Assembly (NCBI GenBank): GCA_947359465.1
Contig: OX375883.1
Span: forward strand, 89,274,911-89,338,910
Direction: 5' to 3'
DNA from: Metellina segmentata
Lineage: Eukaryota > Arthropoda > Arachnida > Araneae > Tetragnathidae
Length of the DNA: 64,000 nucleotides
Shown here: positions 46,621 through 60,654 of the stretch, in pieces
Position numbering within the stretch: position 1 is the stretch's first letter
How the letters are laid out: each line of letters starts with the position of its first letter
Program-made: the position numbers and the translations under genes
Notes under the pieces: generated by a model
Database searches by the model: none
What the model saw: the letters and a program-made list of their open reading frames with translations, nothing else
What the model was told of the DNA's origin: nothing

Positions 46621-49600
46621 ATGACCTAATACTAAATAATTTGATAAAAATTTGTAAATGGCATGATAATTTTTTATGGGTAGTTTTTAAGTGAAAAATA
46701 TCTACTACCTTAAAAAAGTTGTTTAAGCTCTTTGTTATTTAGTTTCAATCTACTTTTATAATAGCATGTATTCAGATGTTACAGACTAACTTTGATTGTT
46801 TTAAATGTAATTTTAAAGAAAATTCGATTGACAAGCAAAAATTTTCAACGTTATATATATATTTGCTGATAAATTAGTAATTTCAGTGAAATAAAGATTG
46901 ATGGGTATTTTCAGTGTATTGTAACAGCACAGTTCTAAAAAACAATTTACACAATAGTATATTTGAAATAAAAATAAGTTTATATCATTGAAGCTGTTTA
47001 TGCTCTTGAAACAAATGATTTCTTAACTCTTTCAACAATGAGTACCTTTATACATATTTTTTCCAACTGCAGTTAAAATGATTAAATTTAGTTTTGTTAC
47101 ACAGTTTTTAAAGCTGAGTCAAGTGACACACTCAATTTCAGAAAAAGATTTAGATTTTTAAGGCATATGATAAAGGATGGATTAATAGATTAGAATTTCA
47201 AAATCATTATCGAGCACTTTCAGCAACTTCAATAATATAACAAACTTATTTGCATGACTATATTGTTACTGAAATAGGTTGCACGTTAAGAACCTCAGTT
47301 TTTTAGCATGATTCTATCCATAAGAAAATATGACTAACTCGAGGTTCCCAATCTTAAAAAAAGAAAAACGAGGGCTTTTTAGGATTTTACAAACTTATTT
47401 TTCATTTGGTCGGTGGTCAAATTTCTGATTGCAAAAGATGCACAAGTGAAGAAGCAATAACGAGTGTTAGGTTTGGGTCTTGTGGACCATTTTTAAAAAC
47501 ATCAAATTCCACATACCCAAAACACACCCTCTACATTTGACCTTGAAACCACATAAAGGTTGTAAGTTTGTTGAATTAATGTTGCACTGGAGCAACACAA
47601 TGGGCTATTGTCAACAAAACCATTGATCTTGGTTTCAGAATGCAGATGAAATCAAACATTCAGTGTTCTTGTGCAAAAAAAACTTGGGGTTTTTAAAACT
47701 TTTCAAGGACTTTGAGCAAATATTTAGGCTTTTAAACATTCCTAAGAAATTAATGAAGAATCAGGTTTTGAGGCGATTTCACACCTTAGGGAGTCCTTTG
47801 ATTTCCTAAAATGAGTTGAACAGGGTAAGCTAATAGATGCAAGTATGTCATTAATATTCTATAAAAAAAAACATTTTCTTGCACTGAAATTTTACTTTTT
47901 TTTTGTCATGACTTATTCCAGTAACAATATAAAATCCATAAGCATTACCAATATTTATGTAGTGTAGCTCGAGTGAGGAAGCAAATGACCATGGAGAAGT
48001 CTATTTTTAGAGCTTGCCAGGGAAAGGGCTGCAACATGCAAATGCTTATGTGATCGTTGTAGGTGATTATGTGCTTTACCAACTTGTTATCGCTGCTTAA
48101 GTCCAGACACAGAACAATATACTCTGAGCCAAATTCTGAACTTGAAGACGCTAATTGTGGTAACACAATGTTAATGTTCGAACTAACATAATTGAGCAAA
48201 TAGACTCGTTCCAAGACCATGCGACTGAAATGCCAACTCATCAGAGCCAGATTACACGAAAGAGAGGGTAAATGTTGGATTGTGCAGTACATTAACACAT
48301 AAATAAGTTTTTTCATTTTGCACAGAAATAAATAATTTAATTGCTTACTACATACTGTTCTGGTTTTAAAAATGAAATAAAGAATTTAGGTTGAATCTAC
48401 TGATGCATTGTACTGACTTGTGAATAAAAACAAAACTTTAAAAAATAAATTGAATACTAAACACAAAGCTATTATACCTTGATTTAGATTTTTTTGGTCC
48501 ACAGGTATTATAAAATAAAATAATACATTTATGCTAAAACACAAGAAAACATAATCTTAACTAAGAGAGAGAGAGAGTAAAAGAAAAAAATATATATAGA
48601 CTACGGTTCGGTACTTCATTCAGAAAATATATTACTTTGAAATTATGACATTGCTAATAGATATGAAGATGAAGGGTATGACATGAAATTAAAAAATACT
48701 TTTTCTAACTTAAAATCAAACATCTGAAAACCTATGTATCTAACACACAAATATAAAAATACACATTCAGTTAATTTGTTTGCACAATTTTAAGAGCGAT
48801 TACAATGAAAATAAGCTTAATAAAAAGTTTGTTTTTATAATATAGACAAAAATATAAATGTGTCCAATAAAGCAATTATTCATGAATTAAATTGAAGGAG
48901 GCTATTAAGTACATAAATCTTATGCCAATGAATAAAAACTAATGACAGGCAATGTTAACATAAGTTCAAAATTTCACAAATGAAATGTTCACTTCTCAAC
49001 TTATAAAATTCTCAAGTACATAACAACGACAATCATTTGCAATAAAGTATCAGTAAAATTATATAAAAAAAAACTAGCATCCAGGCAAGTTGGTCTATAA
49101 TAAGTTTTCGTCAGCCATGTCTTTCAAAACTTTTGCAAGCCATTCTTTACTAAAATGCAAGGATGCTACCAAGGTGAAAATATAAAAATGTTCAAAATAA
49201 AAAGAGCTGAACCTTTAATTGGCAAACTGAATGCAGTGACCAAAATTAGAGCATTTTTTAAATTGGGTAATTATACCGTTTGTTTGGCAAAAAGATTAAA
49301 TAAATTCTATATAGATACTGATAAGGTAAACATTTGATTATCACAAAATGCTTGATTGTGTGTTTTAAAATGTATCGAATTTTTTGCTCAGATTTATTAA
49401 TTTTATACTTGCAAAAAACATTACTTAACAATAAATATTTTAGTAATAAAAAGACTAATCTTAAAAATACTAAAATAGAACATTGCAGGCACTTCAGATT
49501 GTATTCATTCAAAATAAAAAGTTCAATGGATGCAACAAACATTACAGGTCAGTAGTTTCAGCATTTTAAATGATTATCTGCAACATTTGTCTTTTATTTA

Positions 49601-52600
49601 TATATTCTACTATATCACAACATGTATTTATTAACAATATCCAAAATAAAGCTGTATATTGTTGCGAAGCGTTCTGAAAAAAGTACAACAAAAAGAAATG
49701 AAAACATATTCAATGCTAATATTTGTCTTTAACAGGTATTCTCAGATACATAAAACTCATAAAATAAATTTGCAAAATCAGCACAAACTGGCTAAACTCA
49801 TTCTGCACAGTTTCAGAGTATCAAAGTTACAGTTAATAGTCCATATTATGTTGTCATTGATTAATATACACTTCGAGATGTTTAAAATAGATTTTAAAAA
49901 AGTAACACATTGAAGGTAAGCAGAATTTCCAGAAACCTGTAACTGCGTCTCTCTTGATCATTGGTCCAAAAATAATCAGAAGTACATTTGGTGGTCGACA
50001 CAATCCACAGATTGTGATCCATCAAGGAACATTCAAGTAGTAGAAACTATTAAGACCATATCTCATATGAGCATTCATATAACAAGAAACATATAACTTC
50101 TGTTAAATAAGGGTCTGTAGTATATACATTCTATATATTCATTAAATTAGGTTTTAAAAGCTGTTTCACAACCCTTTTACCACGTATTTCTTAAGGCACC
50201 TATTAGTCATAGGAGGCATTTAAGCAAAACTGTGCTTGAGATCTGCTATTTCTGTCAATTAAATATCAGATAATTTGACTGTTATCAAAAGCAACATTCA
50301 CCGTCTAACACATTTTTGGTTTAGGAATTTTTACAAATATACTTTTATCTATCAACATTTTTTACATTTAAATACTTAAAATGCTATCTCTATTTGTACT
50401 ATAGTCCATATCATTGTCCTTATCAGCTGGTAGCTTGTAAAATATATTTCACCCAATATATCCTCACTGGTTTAAAATCTCCAAAATGTTGCTATCAGGG
50501 TTCCCAAATTTGACTTCAGTTACTGTTTTTTCTTCAAATTTTAAGGAATTTCAACAAATAATCAAGATCAGTGATTTTCAACCTTTTCTTCTCATGGCAT
50601 ACATAAAGTAACTAATTTTGCAGCACTGTAAAAAATAAACATTTTTTTTTTTTTTTTTGCCAGCAAAAAGTATAGCTATAATTTTGATTGATTTACAAAA
50701 TCTTTTAAAATTACTTACCCCTTTTTGCTCCAAAGTGAATTTAAAAAAATCCTTTACAATCAATTCATTTGTGATACATTGTAATAAATACTCAAAATTA
50801 CTTATACCAGTATTCTTTGAAATTAGCTATGGTCTTACTCAACTAAAGTTCAAAGCTGAATTGAAGTAAGGCTTACACTTTAAACAGCTACACCACCCAT
50901 TGGTGCACTTTTTGGGGCACATAGGTTGAAATTCACTAATCTAGAATAAAAACAATTAACTGTAAACAGTAACTTTTACAATGAAATACATTTCTGAATA
51001 CCTTAGCACGCACTGATGATTTTAATAAAATGTTGCCTTTTCGGTACTCCGTAAATTTAAAAAACATTAACAGTTGGAAAATGGAAGTCACATGGGTTTA
51101 AAATGCTACTTAAGTAATTTTCATGAACAGAATTTGATTTCCCCCAAAATCCAGAAGATATTTTAGAACAATCCCTGAGAATTCAATCCTTTTACTGTAT
51201 TCCAGGGGGTGCATAGTTACTATTAACGAAAAATAAATGTAGCCCAGGTCAATTAAAATTCACCATGAACTGCATCATACTATAATGAGGTATTACAGTG
51301 GAATGTTTTTATGGCTTTTCACCAAAGTTCGATAAGAAAAATTTTACGAACAGAAACTTATAAAATTAGATTAAATTACAGCAGCAAAAAATTAAAAGCA
51401 TGAAGTCCTCCAGCCTTTGAACATGTAAAAATGGCCTGAGCAACAATCATATAAGTGTGAGTATCTAGTAATAATTAAGTACTTAATTAACTGCACTCGT
51501 ACCATAAGCTCAATACATTGCTTTCATAATGACCAGTTTAAGAAATTTCAAATCTCAAATGCATATATGGAGACTTCTGCACTGTTAAAAAAAAGCAGCA
51601 TAACCAAGTTTGGTCTTTCAAAGTTCACAATTGTTACATGTACATATAAACATTTAATATTCCGCAACACTTAACAGTAATAATTACTCAACCAATTGTT
51701 GATTTAATGTGCTCGATAAACTAGCCATTCACGACAGTATTATGTCTGTGTAAGGAGTCTTTTAAACAGAAAATAGTTACTGTCTATATTGCAGTAATTT
51801 TATTCGACATTTCATGTGGATATTCGTGTGACCTTCCTTTACTGCATATGCAAATTCACAAAAGCTTTAAAATTTTTGCTTTTCAACGACACAATTAACT
51901 GCAAGATTGTACATGAGTAAATATTTTTGCTCAAGGTTGATGCAAAAACTGAAAAAAATCAATTCTCTCTTCAAATCAACATTTCTTTAAACAAATAAAT
52001 ACCATAGAATTTTACCAATGTTAAAGAAAACTTTCAAATAATAACATGGCTCAAATTTCTATTGCTTATTTAATAGATTGCTATGCATTAAAAAACAAAA
52101 TTGTGAAAAAACAATTCAGGTTCTGGAAATATTGTTTTTTAACCTAATGAATTTGAATTTAAGATTCAAAACTTGTTGTCTGTAACATGCATGTGTTTAT
52201 ATGAGTCTATGTATTTACAATTACTCATTGAAGAAATGGTTGATTTTGCATAGGTCAAGGTTTGCGGTGTGCCATTGAAAAAAGCAAACGGAAAAAAATG
52301 CTCTACAAAGCATACAATGTTTTACCCTAGCAATGGAGCAAAGCTAATGCTAAACTTAAAAAATAATTCCATATTTTGTGAGTTTTTTAAAACTGAAATC
52401 ACATTGAATATGGAAAAAACAAATTGAATTATTCACACTTTAGATGCCTGCAAATTCTATGCACCATCAGATGCTTTCATATGCAGCATTTTACAACAGT
52501 TAACCCTACAAACCAAACATGGAGATACTGCCTTTTTGATTAACAAGCAGTGCAGAACTTGTGAACTAGGTAATAAATGGTAAAACTCAAAAACAGTAGG

Positions 52601-54396
52601 AAGGAGCATTACAAATTAGACTGTAAAGTAGACTTCGAAACTAATTCAACATATTAAATCAATATTAAGTGATTTAGGAAACAAGAAAAAGCATATTCAA
52701 TTTAAAAGCCAACAGATTACCAGCATTACAATTAAGACAAACATGGTCCCTAACATTGTACTAATGGAACATTTTTTAGGTTTTTCACAAAGCATAAAAT
52801 CATTGAGAACCAGCAAAGTAACATTTGCATTAGGAAATAACATTTCCAACTCTTTTTGCTGGGTTAACATGATCAGAAATTTATAAACCAAAATTATACT
52901 TTACGGCATTAATTTCACAGGTCTAGATCAGATACGTAAATTCTAATGATACTTTTTTGTGGAGAGACAATTCTTAGTGAAAATGCACACAAAATAAAAT
53001 AATCAAATTAAAGTTCCGTGACATACCTGCCAACATCTGTATTACCTGCAGCATTTGGTAGGTAATGAAATCATGTGATATGATAGTAAGCTAATATTTA
53101 TATTTTGCTTTTAAAATGTTTCCTATTCTTTTTAATTGCTGCAAATTAAAAATGGTGTATTTCCTCAAAATTTGGAACACTACCATTTGATCATGAAAGA
53201 TGGAACCAATTCCAGTAGACAAATTCAAATGTTGCGTTTGTTTTGGTTTGTCCATATTTGGTCAAGCTACACCAATCAATAGCAAGGGAAGATGTGCTTC
53301 AGAAGCACGATTTAGATTGGAGTTTCATAAATATTCCATTTGTTTTCCCTCCTAACATTTAACATCTTTCAGTGTTTATAATGCTTGGATTTGAAGATAA
53401 ATATCGATCAATATTAAGGTAATTGTACTTGGAAATAAAATGCTTGAGAAACGCTGAATCAAGACATTCTTTACATTCATTCTAAAATAAATTAAAGCTA
53501 TAGGCTTAAAAAATTAATCTAAACATGACGAATATCGTCAATTTGTTTAGGAAAGAAACAAAAATTGTTTAATAAATCCTTTCTGAAGCCATTGCGTACT
53601 AATTTTTATTTTGTTCGCTTTTTTGTCAGCCAATGCAAGTCACCTTTCTTTGATTACAAAACCATATATAACTTGTAAGCACCCCATCTTAATTCACAGT
53701 AATATTTTACACACCTATTGCCACCGGAGTAGTTTAGTGCATGCACACTAGTGTCAATGGTTCCAACAGTCAAACAATGGGATCAAAGTATATCCAGATA
53801 AAAGCATAGATTAAATAAAATAAAAAAATCTTCATTCCAAATTAAACATTTTGCCATCAACAAAGTCCATGTAATCGAATTTGACAGAACAGGCAGGTAT
53901 GCTTTTGAACAGGACACAAGTTTGACATATGATAATAAAAAAAAAAAAAAAAAGGATGAATCAAAATTGATACAGAACAGAATAACCTAAACATGAACAT
54001 GATAAACATCTCACATACCAGAAAGCATATCTGAAGGATTATTTGTTAACAAACACACTCTGAATCTGAAGTCGCATAGCTTTTTAAGTAAACGTTTTAA
54101 CCAGGATACATTAAACGTAGAAAGACACTCAGATAAATATGACAGCAACGGGTGATTGCGCACACAGCCTCATACGGAAGCTCATATTGGCATGAGGAGT
54201 GTACTAAAGCAAGAGTCAGACTTGCAAATTGTTCAGATCTAGATCAAGTGTATACCATGTTGGTAAAAATATTCATAAAAATATATAATATATATATTTC
54301 CTTTCGTACACATAAAATTTCCAGCATTAACAATTACTTCTTTAAAAATTGAATTTTAAATACAACATGTACAAATACACAGGAACGGCACAGCCA
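46621..54396 (-). other. AT-rich stretch downstream of the ROCK stop; probable long 3' UTR in part
   Basis: No coding region, tRNA or clear transposon is visible over about 7.8 kb, in contrast to the transposon-dense DNA to the left. Minus-strand AATAAA-type signals are too frequent to choose one, so the 3' end of the transcript is not fixed. Poly(A/T) runs are near 50643-50658 and 53938-53953. Confidence 0.35.
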
Positions 54397-54484
54397 CTAC
54401 TTTCTCATGGCGCTGGAGAGCACATTGGATGGCAATGTAGCCGATTTTTGGGATTGATACTTGTTTGTGGAGCGCATAGATGCC
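54397..54484 (-). CDS. ROCK: ROCK, last coding exon
   Basis: It codes ASMRSTNKYQSQKSATLPSN and VLSSAMRK, then TAG at 54399-54397. The acceptor is TTTTATTTTCGTTCCAG. The exon begins with one base completing an Arg codon from the previous exon (AG|G). The basic, Ser-rich tail matches the position of the variable ROCK C-terminus, after the PH domain. Confidence 0.85.
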
Positions 54485-55429
54485 CTGGAACGAAAATAAA
54501 AACAGTTAATCATCTGTCAAAAAATTGAAATTAGTGTCCTTCAGAAAAATATTCCCCCAAAGAAAAATTTAGTCCATCTAATAGTTAAAATAAGAGTTTT
54601 CAAGATGATTTTCTTAAAAAGGTTCCCTTGATTTTCAAGATTGAAAAATAGTTGCAGCCTGTGGCAGATCTGAATAATAAAATTGCCACGTAGTGTGTGT
54701 CTTGAAACCAGTAAAATGAACATTCTGCAGACATAAAGATGCTCACCAGTCATGTTTACATTAACTGATTGGATAGTATGAAGAGTAAAAAATGCCAATG
54801 AGAAAAAAAAGAGCTTGTAGTTATGTGCAATTAGGACCCTAAGACCCATACAGCTTCTAGGTAAATCACATAATACGTTTGCCAGAAAAGTTAGCCAAAA
54901 CACCTTTCTGATAGTTTTCTCTTTGTACCTTAACCTTTGAGATACTTTTCTTGGAATTGAAAGTTTATAAATTGTACTTGTTGCCATGATCTGGGCCAGG
55001 AAATCTAAATGCTACTAAAAACGAGCTTGTTTCTAGTGATTACTGCACCAACCAAGACATAAAGGCAGATTTGGTTTTTGTTTGTGTCAGTTTTTGCTAC
55101 ATAAAACCGAATTAGACCTATGGCATAGTAGAGGGAACAGTTCTAGCAGTATATATAGATCAGAATTCCAAACCAATTCCCAAAAACCCAACCCCAAACA
55201 AGTCAAAATGAATTTGTTATTAGATTTAGTTTTTCCAATATGTTTATTTACAACATATAACATATTTATTGCTGTGTGATCATTATGGCACTTATGTGGC
55301 CAAAGTTTGACTACTTGCCAGTTAACCTATAAAAGTGACTAGTCACTGAATAGCAAGCAAGGCGTTGCTTGTGACAAATCCAAAACGTGTTGTTGTTGTT
55401 GTTTCTAATGCCTACACTGGCAGACCAGA

Positions 55430-55845
55430 GGAGTGTCAGGCCCGTCGAAGACGGCAAGAGGGTGCGCCTTCCATGTTATTGAGCCCCATTGGGAGGAAGT
55501 CCGACTTTGCTCGGCATACATGACACATCCGTTTTACAGGAAGGTCCCTTTCATACATCCATTCACTCACATATATCGTAATTTAGATACCAATCAGAGG
55601 CCGATAACCCTCTGATCAGATACCCCCAGAGGTATTGATTTGGTATGGGAACATGGGGGACTTTGTGACCACGACCTATTTAACGTGCCCCAGTCACCAT
55701 TAGTGAATACGACAGTCTCTAGCCAGGTCGAAGCGTCGATCTCACAATCATCAGAATTGCAGGCTCCACCGAGGACAGAACCCACAACCCTTCTGATGCG
55801 AGCCCGACGCTCTACTGACTGAGCTACAGCGGCTCATCCAAAACG
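55430..55845 (-). repeat. S4 tRNA-derived SINE in a ROCK intron
   Basis: Minus-strand head GAGCCGCTGTAGCTCAGTCA then GTAGAGCGTCGG is a good tRNA A box; GGTTGTGGGTTCTGTCC is a weaker B box. The body includes GACCTATTTAACGTGCCCCA (as it reads on the plus strand), a variant of the block shared with S1/S2. Confidence 0.7.
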
Positions 55846-55899
55846 TTGGTGCAAGGGAGAAAAAAAACCAACCTAATAAATTCCTTTGAAAATGCTCAG

Positions 55900-57810
55900 T
55901 ATTAAATTTGAAAAACACAAAAAATTAGGACTACCTGTGTGTCAAATTTCAAAAAAAGCCAAATTTGTATTGGAAAAAACATAAAAGTTACAATTTAAAA
56001 ATTATTTATTTAAAGAAAATCATATTTTTAGGTATTGATCTAAGGTAAAACTTTCTGCAGATTTCAAATCTGTTCAAATTTTTACTCTATCTTTTATGAT
56101 CTAGGATATATTGCAAAGAATTCCGACTACCTGTGTGCCCAAATTTCATTATTGTAAGTGCCATCTATTTTTCAGGACATCGCATACAAGAGGACAGAAA
56201 ACAGCAAACTCTAGACTAGCCACTGCGTGGCCAGCACGGTGTTGCCAGTGACAGTTCTTTTCGTGGGGTCAGGTATGACCACTGCTCCCTCGCGCTCGCC
56301 AACCCCCGGTGATTGCTACATATTCCCATTTGGTTTGCTTTGCAAACAAACTCCATGGCAATGCAGTGATGACCCTGAAGTGGCTATTTTCAACAACACA
56401 AATCAAAACAAGCTAGAATCGGAATACTTGGCATGGTTCCAAAGGCATTCAAACCAGGGTGTCAAGATTTAAATCACGATTTAAATCAACAATTAAAATC
56501 ATGATTTTAATCAAATGATTTAAATCACAACCAATCTTACATTTTTATAACTAAGTAAATACACGCTAGAAAAATCACAGAATTTGTCAAATGCTTTGAA
56601 CTTTCTGCACACATGGTGATTTCAGCACTAATGGCTACACCTCGTACTGATGAGCTTTTAAAAAAAATGTTTGGCACTGGACACTTGCAAATAATCTGAG
56701 GTGTCTATGGACTAAGTAATCTGTTGAGTCAGGGATTCTGCCAAACAGTAAAGTAAAAAATAAGTTGACATCTATTTGAAAGTTTTTACAATGTTCATGC
56801 ATAATTTTAAGTTACAAACAATAAAGCAGTAGGCCTACATCTACGTAAATGTCAAGACAGCAAAAGAAAATCTCCACAAAGTAGGTCTAAACTACTTGTT
56901 ACCCCTTTAGTTGATTGACCAATGGCTTAGCTATAGTGATTTTTCAACTACTTTTTTTAATTGAGACATAAATACAAAATAACACAGTTAATGTGATTAA
57001 TAATTTATTAAATAAAAAATTCAACTGAGCTTTCTATTTGAAAGGATGAAAGTTTTAACATCTTTTATTTTGCAAAATGCACCCTGAAACAGTCACCTTT
57101 CACTTTAATAGTAGTGACCCATAACAAATATTTATTTAATCAGACTAATTTAGGTCTCACACTTACTGATACATTTGTTTAGATGATTATGTTAATTAGT
57201 CAAGAAAAACTATGGAGGATGTCAACTTGTGTTTTAAAGTTAAACAAATGTCTTATCTTTTGCTCTTGTTTTGAAAATTCATTTTTTTAAATGTATTGTC
57301 ATGTAACACACAATGATATTTAGTAAAATAAATATTAATTTACCATATCACACAAATTCCGATTGTTTACTTAATTAAATATTAGTTTACATGTTATGTC
57401 AGAAACTCAATTTTTTATTTAACAAATTTATAGGCCCTACAGAAATTTAAATAAAAAAAATCCGATTTTTGATTTAAATCAAATAAATCCGATTAATTGA
57501 TTTTTTTGAAAAAAATCATGATTTTTTTACACCCTGATTCAAACTAAAAAACGCTTGTGACAACAGTGGTCTAAAATCGCAAAATTAGCCTGCTTCTTCA
57601 TTTGAGATAGAGGTAACATCACATTCCGGAAAGAAGGACAAAAGAGTAAAAAAGATAATATTTAAAACTCGAACGCAACACAAAAATCGCAAAAAATTAG
57701 GACTACCTGTGCACCAAAATTTATTATTGTAAGAGCAATAGATCCGTCTGGACACTGATCACAGAGAAAGAGAGACACAGACACACACATCCTTTTATAA
57801 TAGTAGAGAT
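55900..57810 (-). repeat. K3: hairpin-rich repeat, two partial units, interrupted by a hAT MITE
   Basis: GGACTACCTGTGTG...CATTATTGTAAG blocks occur at about 55928, 56125 and 57700. The GC-rich end (CACGGTGTTGCCAGTGACAG, CCCCCGGTGATTGC, TTTGGTTTGCTTTGCAAAC) is at 56235-56350 and a terminal ACATCCTTTTATAATAGTAG at about 57787. This looks like one truncated copy next to a fuller one. Confidence 0.5.
56455..57536. mobile_element. 1.1-kb hAT-type non-autonomous element in K3
   Basis: Ends CAGGGTGTCAAGATTTAAAT and, reversed, CAGGGTGTAAAAAAATCATG. The 8-bp TSD ATTCAAAC is at 56447-56454 and 57537-57544. Subterminal ATTTAAATC/ATCATGATTT repeats are abundant. No coding frame. Confidence 0.85.
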
Positions 57811-58251
57811 AATTATCAATGGTCATTTTCTGTTCAGAAGTAATTAAAAAAGTTCTGATACTATTTTACACTATCATAACACATTTGAATGTTTTATTGG
57901 ACTCAAAACCAGTACCCAAGTCCTATAAGCATTCCAAGTTGGTGCCCTTACACTAAAGAAAAAAAATAAGCAGCATTGAGATTGAGAAATATTGACGAGG
58001 TATCTTGTAATTTGCAAAACTGACCAGTTCTTGATTTCATTATAAAACAATTTTCCAACATCTTAATGATGAGGTATCTAATAAGCAAAATCAGTCAGAT
58101 CTTGGTGGATGAGATATCGACGTAACTACTTGGAGGGTTAATGTGAAGACCAAATACAAGATCCAGATCAGATCTGGATTATTCACTAGAAATTAGAGCA
58201 TTTCTTGAACAATTTATCAATTATTTTTTAAACCAATTAAAAAACTTTTAC

Positions 58252-58462
58252 CTAGGGGAGCCACCCCTCGATTCTTGTTGTGCAGCATAACCACATTTCT
58301 CTATCTTTTTCCTAAGTCGAGAGACCCACATTTGCTGCTCCTCCACTGAAGTTGCCAAGAGTAGCAACTCCCTAGCAGAGTTGGGATCGTAGTTGACTTT
58401 ACAAGGAGCAATCAACTCTTCCTTTTTGTCCAAATGATCTTTGTGGACTTTGACTCGACATC
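58252..58462 (-). CDS. ROCK: ROCK exon: second half of C1 and end of split PH domain
   Basis: It codes CRVKVHKDHLDKKEELIAPC, then KVNYDPNSARELLLLATSVE and EQQMWVSRLRKKIEK. The acceptor CTCTTTAG precedes the exon and the donor is CCTAG|GTAAAAG. It is 211 bp with two bases completing the split Arg codon at the start and two left over at the end. In ROCK the PH domain is interrupted by the C1 finger; this exon finishes both. Vertebrate ROCK has Cys where this protein has Val (HVKC versus RVKV). Confidence 0.95.
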
Positions 58463-59048
58463 CTAAAGAGCATTTGATAAAAAATATATCTTTTAAAACT
58501 TGTAATGGCCAGGGCAAGATACACTTACAAGAAATACAACACAAACTAACAAAACGCACAGTAAAGTTTTGCACCACAGCATTAAAGAGAAAATGCAAAA
58601 GAAGGACATTTAACAGGAGTTATCATTCTAAATGTTTTCTTGTACTCCAGTAACAGAAAATTTGTCTCCATGAATTGTAATGCAGCAAAGCAGGTAGGAA
58701 TGGTCCACAGGATCAATTGCCTTTTTCAGTACCACCTCACAAGATCCAGTACTGCTATTTGAGTAAATAAAAAGCTAAGCAAAAGAACTTCAGAAAGGAA
58801 AAGAGAATCGATGCCCGAGGACTCTGACAAAGAAGTTCTGAATTATTTTTAAACGTAACTTGATTCAATAACATTTTTCTTATACCTGCTAACTTTTCCA
58901 TTCTGCAGATCTTACAATTTCACGCATAGACCAGGGAGACGTATAATATACAATTAAAAGTTTCGCATGCGTTTGACAGTGAGTAGCTACAGTGTCAAGG
59001 CACTCGAACGCCTTACTAGACAGCGGTCCAGCGCCTGACTGAGTAACA

Positions 59049-59189
59049 ATGTCGTCGTCATCTTCCGGGTCGTCGACGAGTTCTTCTCACACTTTGAATG
59101 AGTTTGTCACCAAAAATAGGGGTAAAGGGTCAGAAGAATCTCACGCCTGTCACTCGCCACGTCCTCTACACTGCACTCTGAACATTTAG
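59049..59189 (+). CDS. Possible small or first coding exon inside the ROCK intron, opposite strand
   Basis: ATG at 59049 opens MSSSSSGSSTSSSHTLNEFV, followed by TKNRGKGSEE, with stop at 59187-59189 (46 codons). GGG|GTAAAG at about 59119-59127 could be a splice donor, which would make this a first exon. The region is richer in CG than its surroundings, with CRE-like or CpG-bearing sequence upstream (GTCGTCGTC, TCGTCGACGA). A plus-strand AATAAA at 59783 could close a transcript. No homology recognised; chance is possible. Confidence 0.3.
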   Translation: MSSSSSGSSTSSSHTLNEFVTKNRGKGSEESHACHSPRPLHCTLNI

Positions 59190-59924
59190 GGATTTTCACT
59201 GTTTATTATGTTCTATTCGTTTTTATCATTCACCGATAAGAAACTTTTGAAATACGGGTTATGCTCATTTCTTTTTTTTATGCGGATCAGTATAAATGGA
59301 GTTCTACTACATTTGTTGATTCAAATGAATGAAGTTTTGAAAATTCAAGAGGGATGAAACTGCACTCAGGGTAGAGCAATGTATTGATTTTGTTATGGAA
59401 AATCAACCCAACTTTTATTTTCTGACACCTACATGTTTACGTATCACTTTGCTTTGGCATGTATTTAAATGCATACGACCCAGCACGTTTACTTTCCTGG
59501 GATTCGAGTTGTATGCTCTACTCTTTGGGAACCTATTAATTCGTAAGTTACGATCTAACTTCACCATTCTTCCCGGTGCGCGTTAAAAAATCCGGTTATC
59601 ATAATCTATACCTTTGTTGAGTCGGCAACTGTGATTATGTACATTTTATGGATCTGGGCGTGTATCAATTGTATATAAATGTGTGTTTGTACAACACACG
59701 TAAGGGTAACTTTTTGATTTGGCTGGTTGAAGTTTTGACTTTGCTACTCAATTGTTATTATATTCCAAAATTCACTATCTTCTAAATAAATACATTTTTA
59801 AAGCTGGAACGTCGTTTTTCTGCGACATTAAAATCCACTGCAATCAATTTCCCATCAGATTTGAATAATCAAATCCCCAAGGATGTTAATAAGTCTGACC
59901 GAAAGGATGTTATCCTGCTGTTTA

Positions 59925-60010
59925 GGTTGGTTGGGTATAATGGCAAAAGGGCCATATTTTGTCAAGCTGCACCAAACACAAGACAATATCAAGTAAAAAA
60001 TGCCACGAAA
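59925..60010 (-). repeat. S3 SINE fragment in a ROCK intron
   Basis: GGTTGGGTATAATGGCAAAA followed by GGGCCATATTTTGTCAAGCT and ACAAGACAATATCAAGT, the tail half of S3. The tRNA-like head is missing. Confidence 0.5.
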
Positions 60011-60654
60011 GTGAAAAAAGAGGGATTGAGGATTAAAGCAGAAAAGGTCTCTTGGATATCCCATGAGTGCAAACCCCATGTTTACCAAAGACAGTAAACC
60101 CTATGGGAAAAGAAAGATTACTCGGATACTTCAGGTCACTGAAGCCTGTACACACCTAATGGATGTGCCCGAGGGCCGCGCTATTACCTGGGAAATTAAT
60201 TTGCTTTGCTACTTCATTCTTTGCTATCAAGTGCTAATTAGACCCGACTGTTTTACATTAAGAGCTGTCAATTGCAGAACACAACTCCATGGAAATGGGT
60301 TTGCAGATCTCTTTCGTTAGACGCTGTCTGAAACAGATAATCTATCCGACAGAAGGTGATCTTGTAATTACGCAAAACAGGTAGAAGAAAAAATATTAAT
60401 TTTGAAATGGAAAATTTATTTTTCGTTGTAGAATTTACATTTACATGCGTTCCAAACTCTAAAAAAGAACTTGATTCATTTGTACATTTCTCGAAAAACC
60501 ATATGGCCGAACAATTTGCACATACAACCAAACAATAAAGCAAAAATCTGTACGTGCATGACCAAACCCTACAGGTTGACCGATATGCATACAATTACCT
60601 TTGCTTTAAAAACATCCTGTGATAAATAAACCAAATAGGAACATGTTTTCTTAC

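Larger units (their letters stand above)
54485..58251 (-). other. ROCK intron (3.8 kb) with SINE and K3 repeat
   Basis: Bounded by GTAAAAG (58251-58245) and TTCCAG (54485). It holds a tRNA-SINE at about 55430-55845, the K3 repeat and a 1.1-kb hAT MITE. The remainder, 54541-55400, has no feature. Confidence 0.8.
58463..60654 (-). other. ROCK intron (2.2 kb)
   Basis: Donor GTAAGA at 60654-60649, acceptor TTTAG at 58463. It contains a plus-strand Ser-rich ORF (59049-59189), an AATAAA at 59783 on the plus strand and an S3-type SINE scrap at about 59925-60000. Confidence 0.8.

Noticed and set aside
54541..54987. 148-codon minus-strand frame in the ROCK intron
   Set aside because: Hydrophobic AT-rich translation with no recognisable domain, lying between two well-supported ROCK exons with good splice sites.
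55430..55845. Functional tRNA gene near 55780-55845
   Set aside because: The A box is good, but the B box is weak and the sequence continues into a SINE body.
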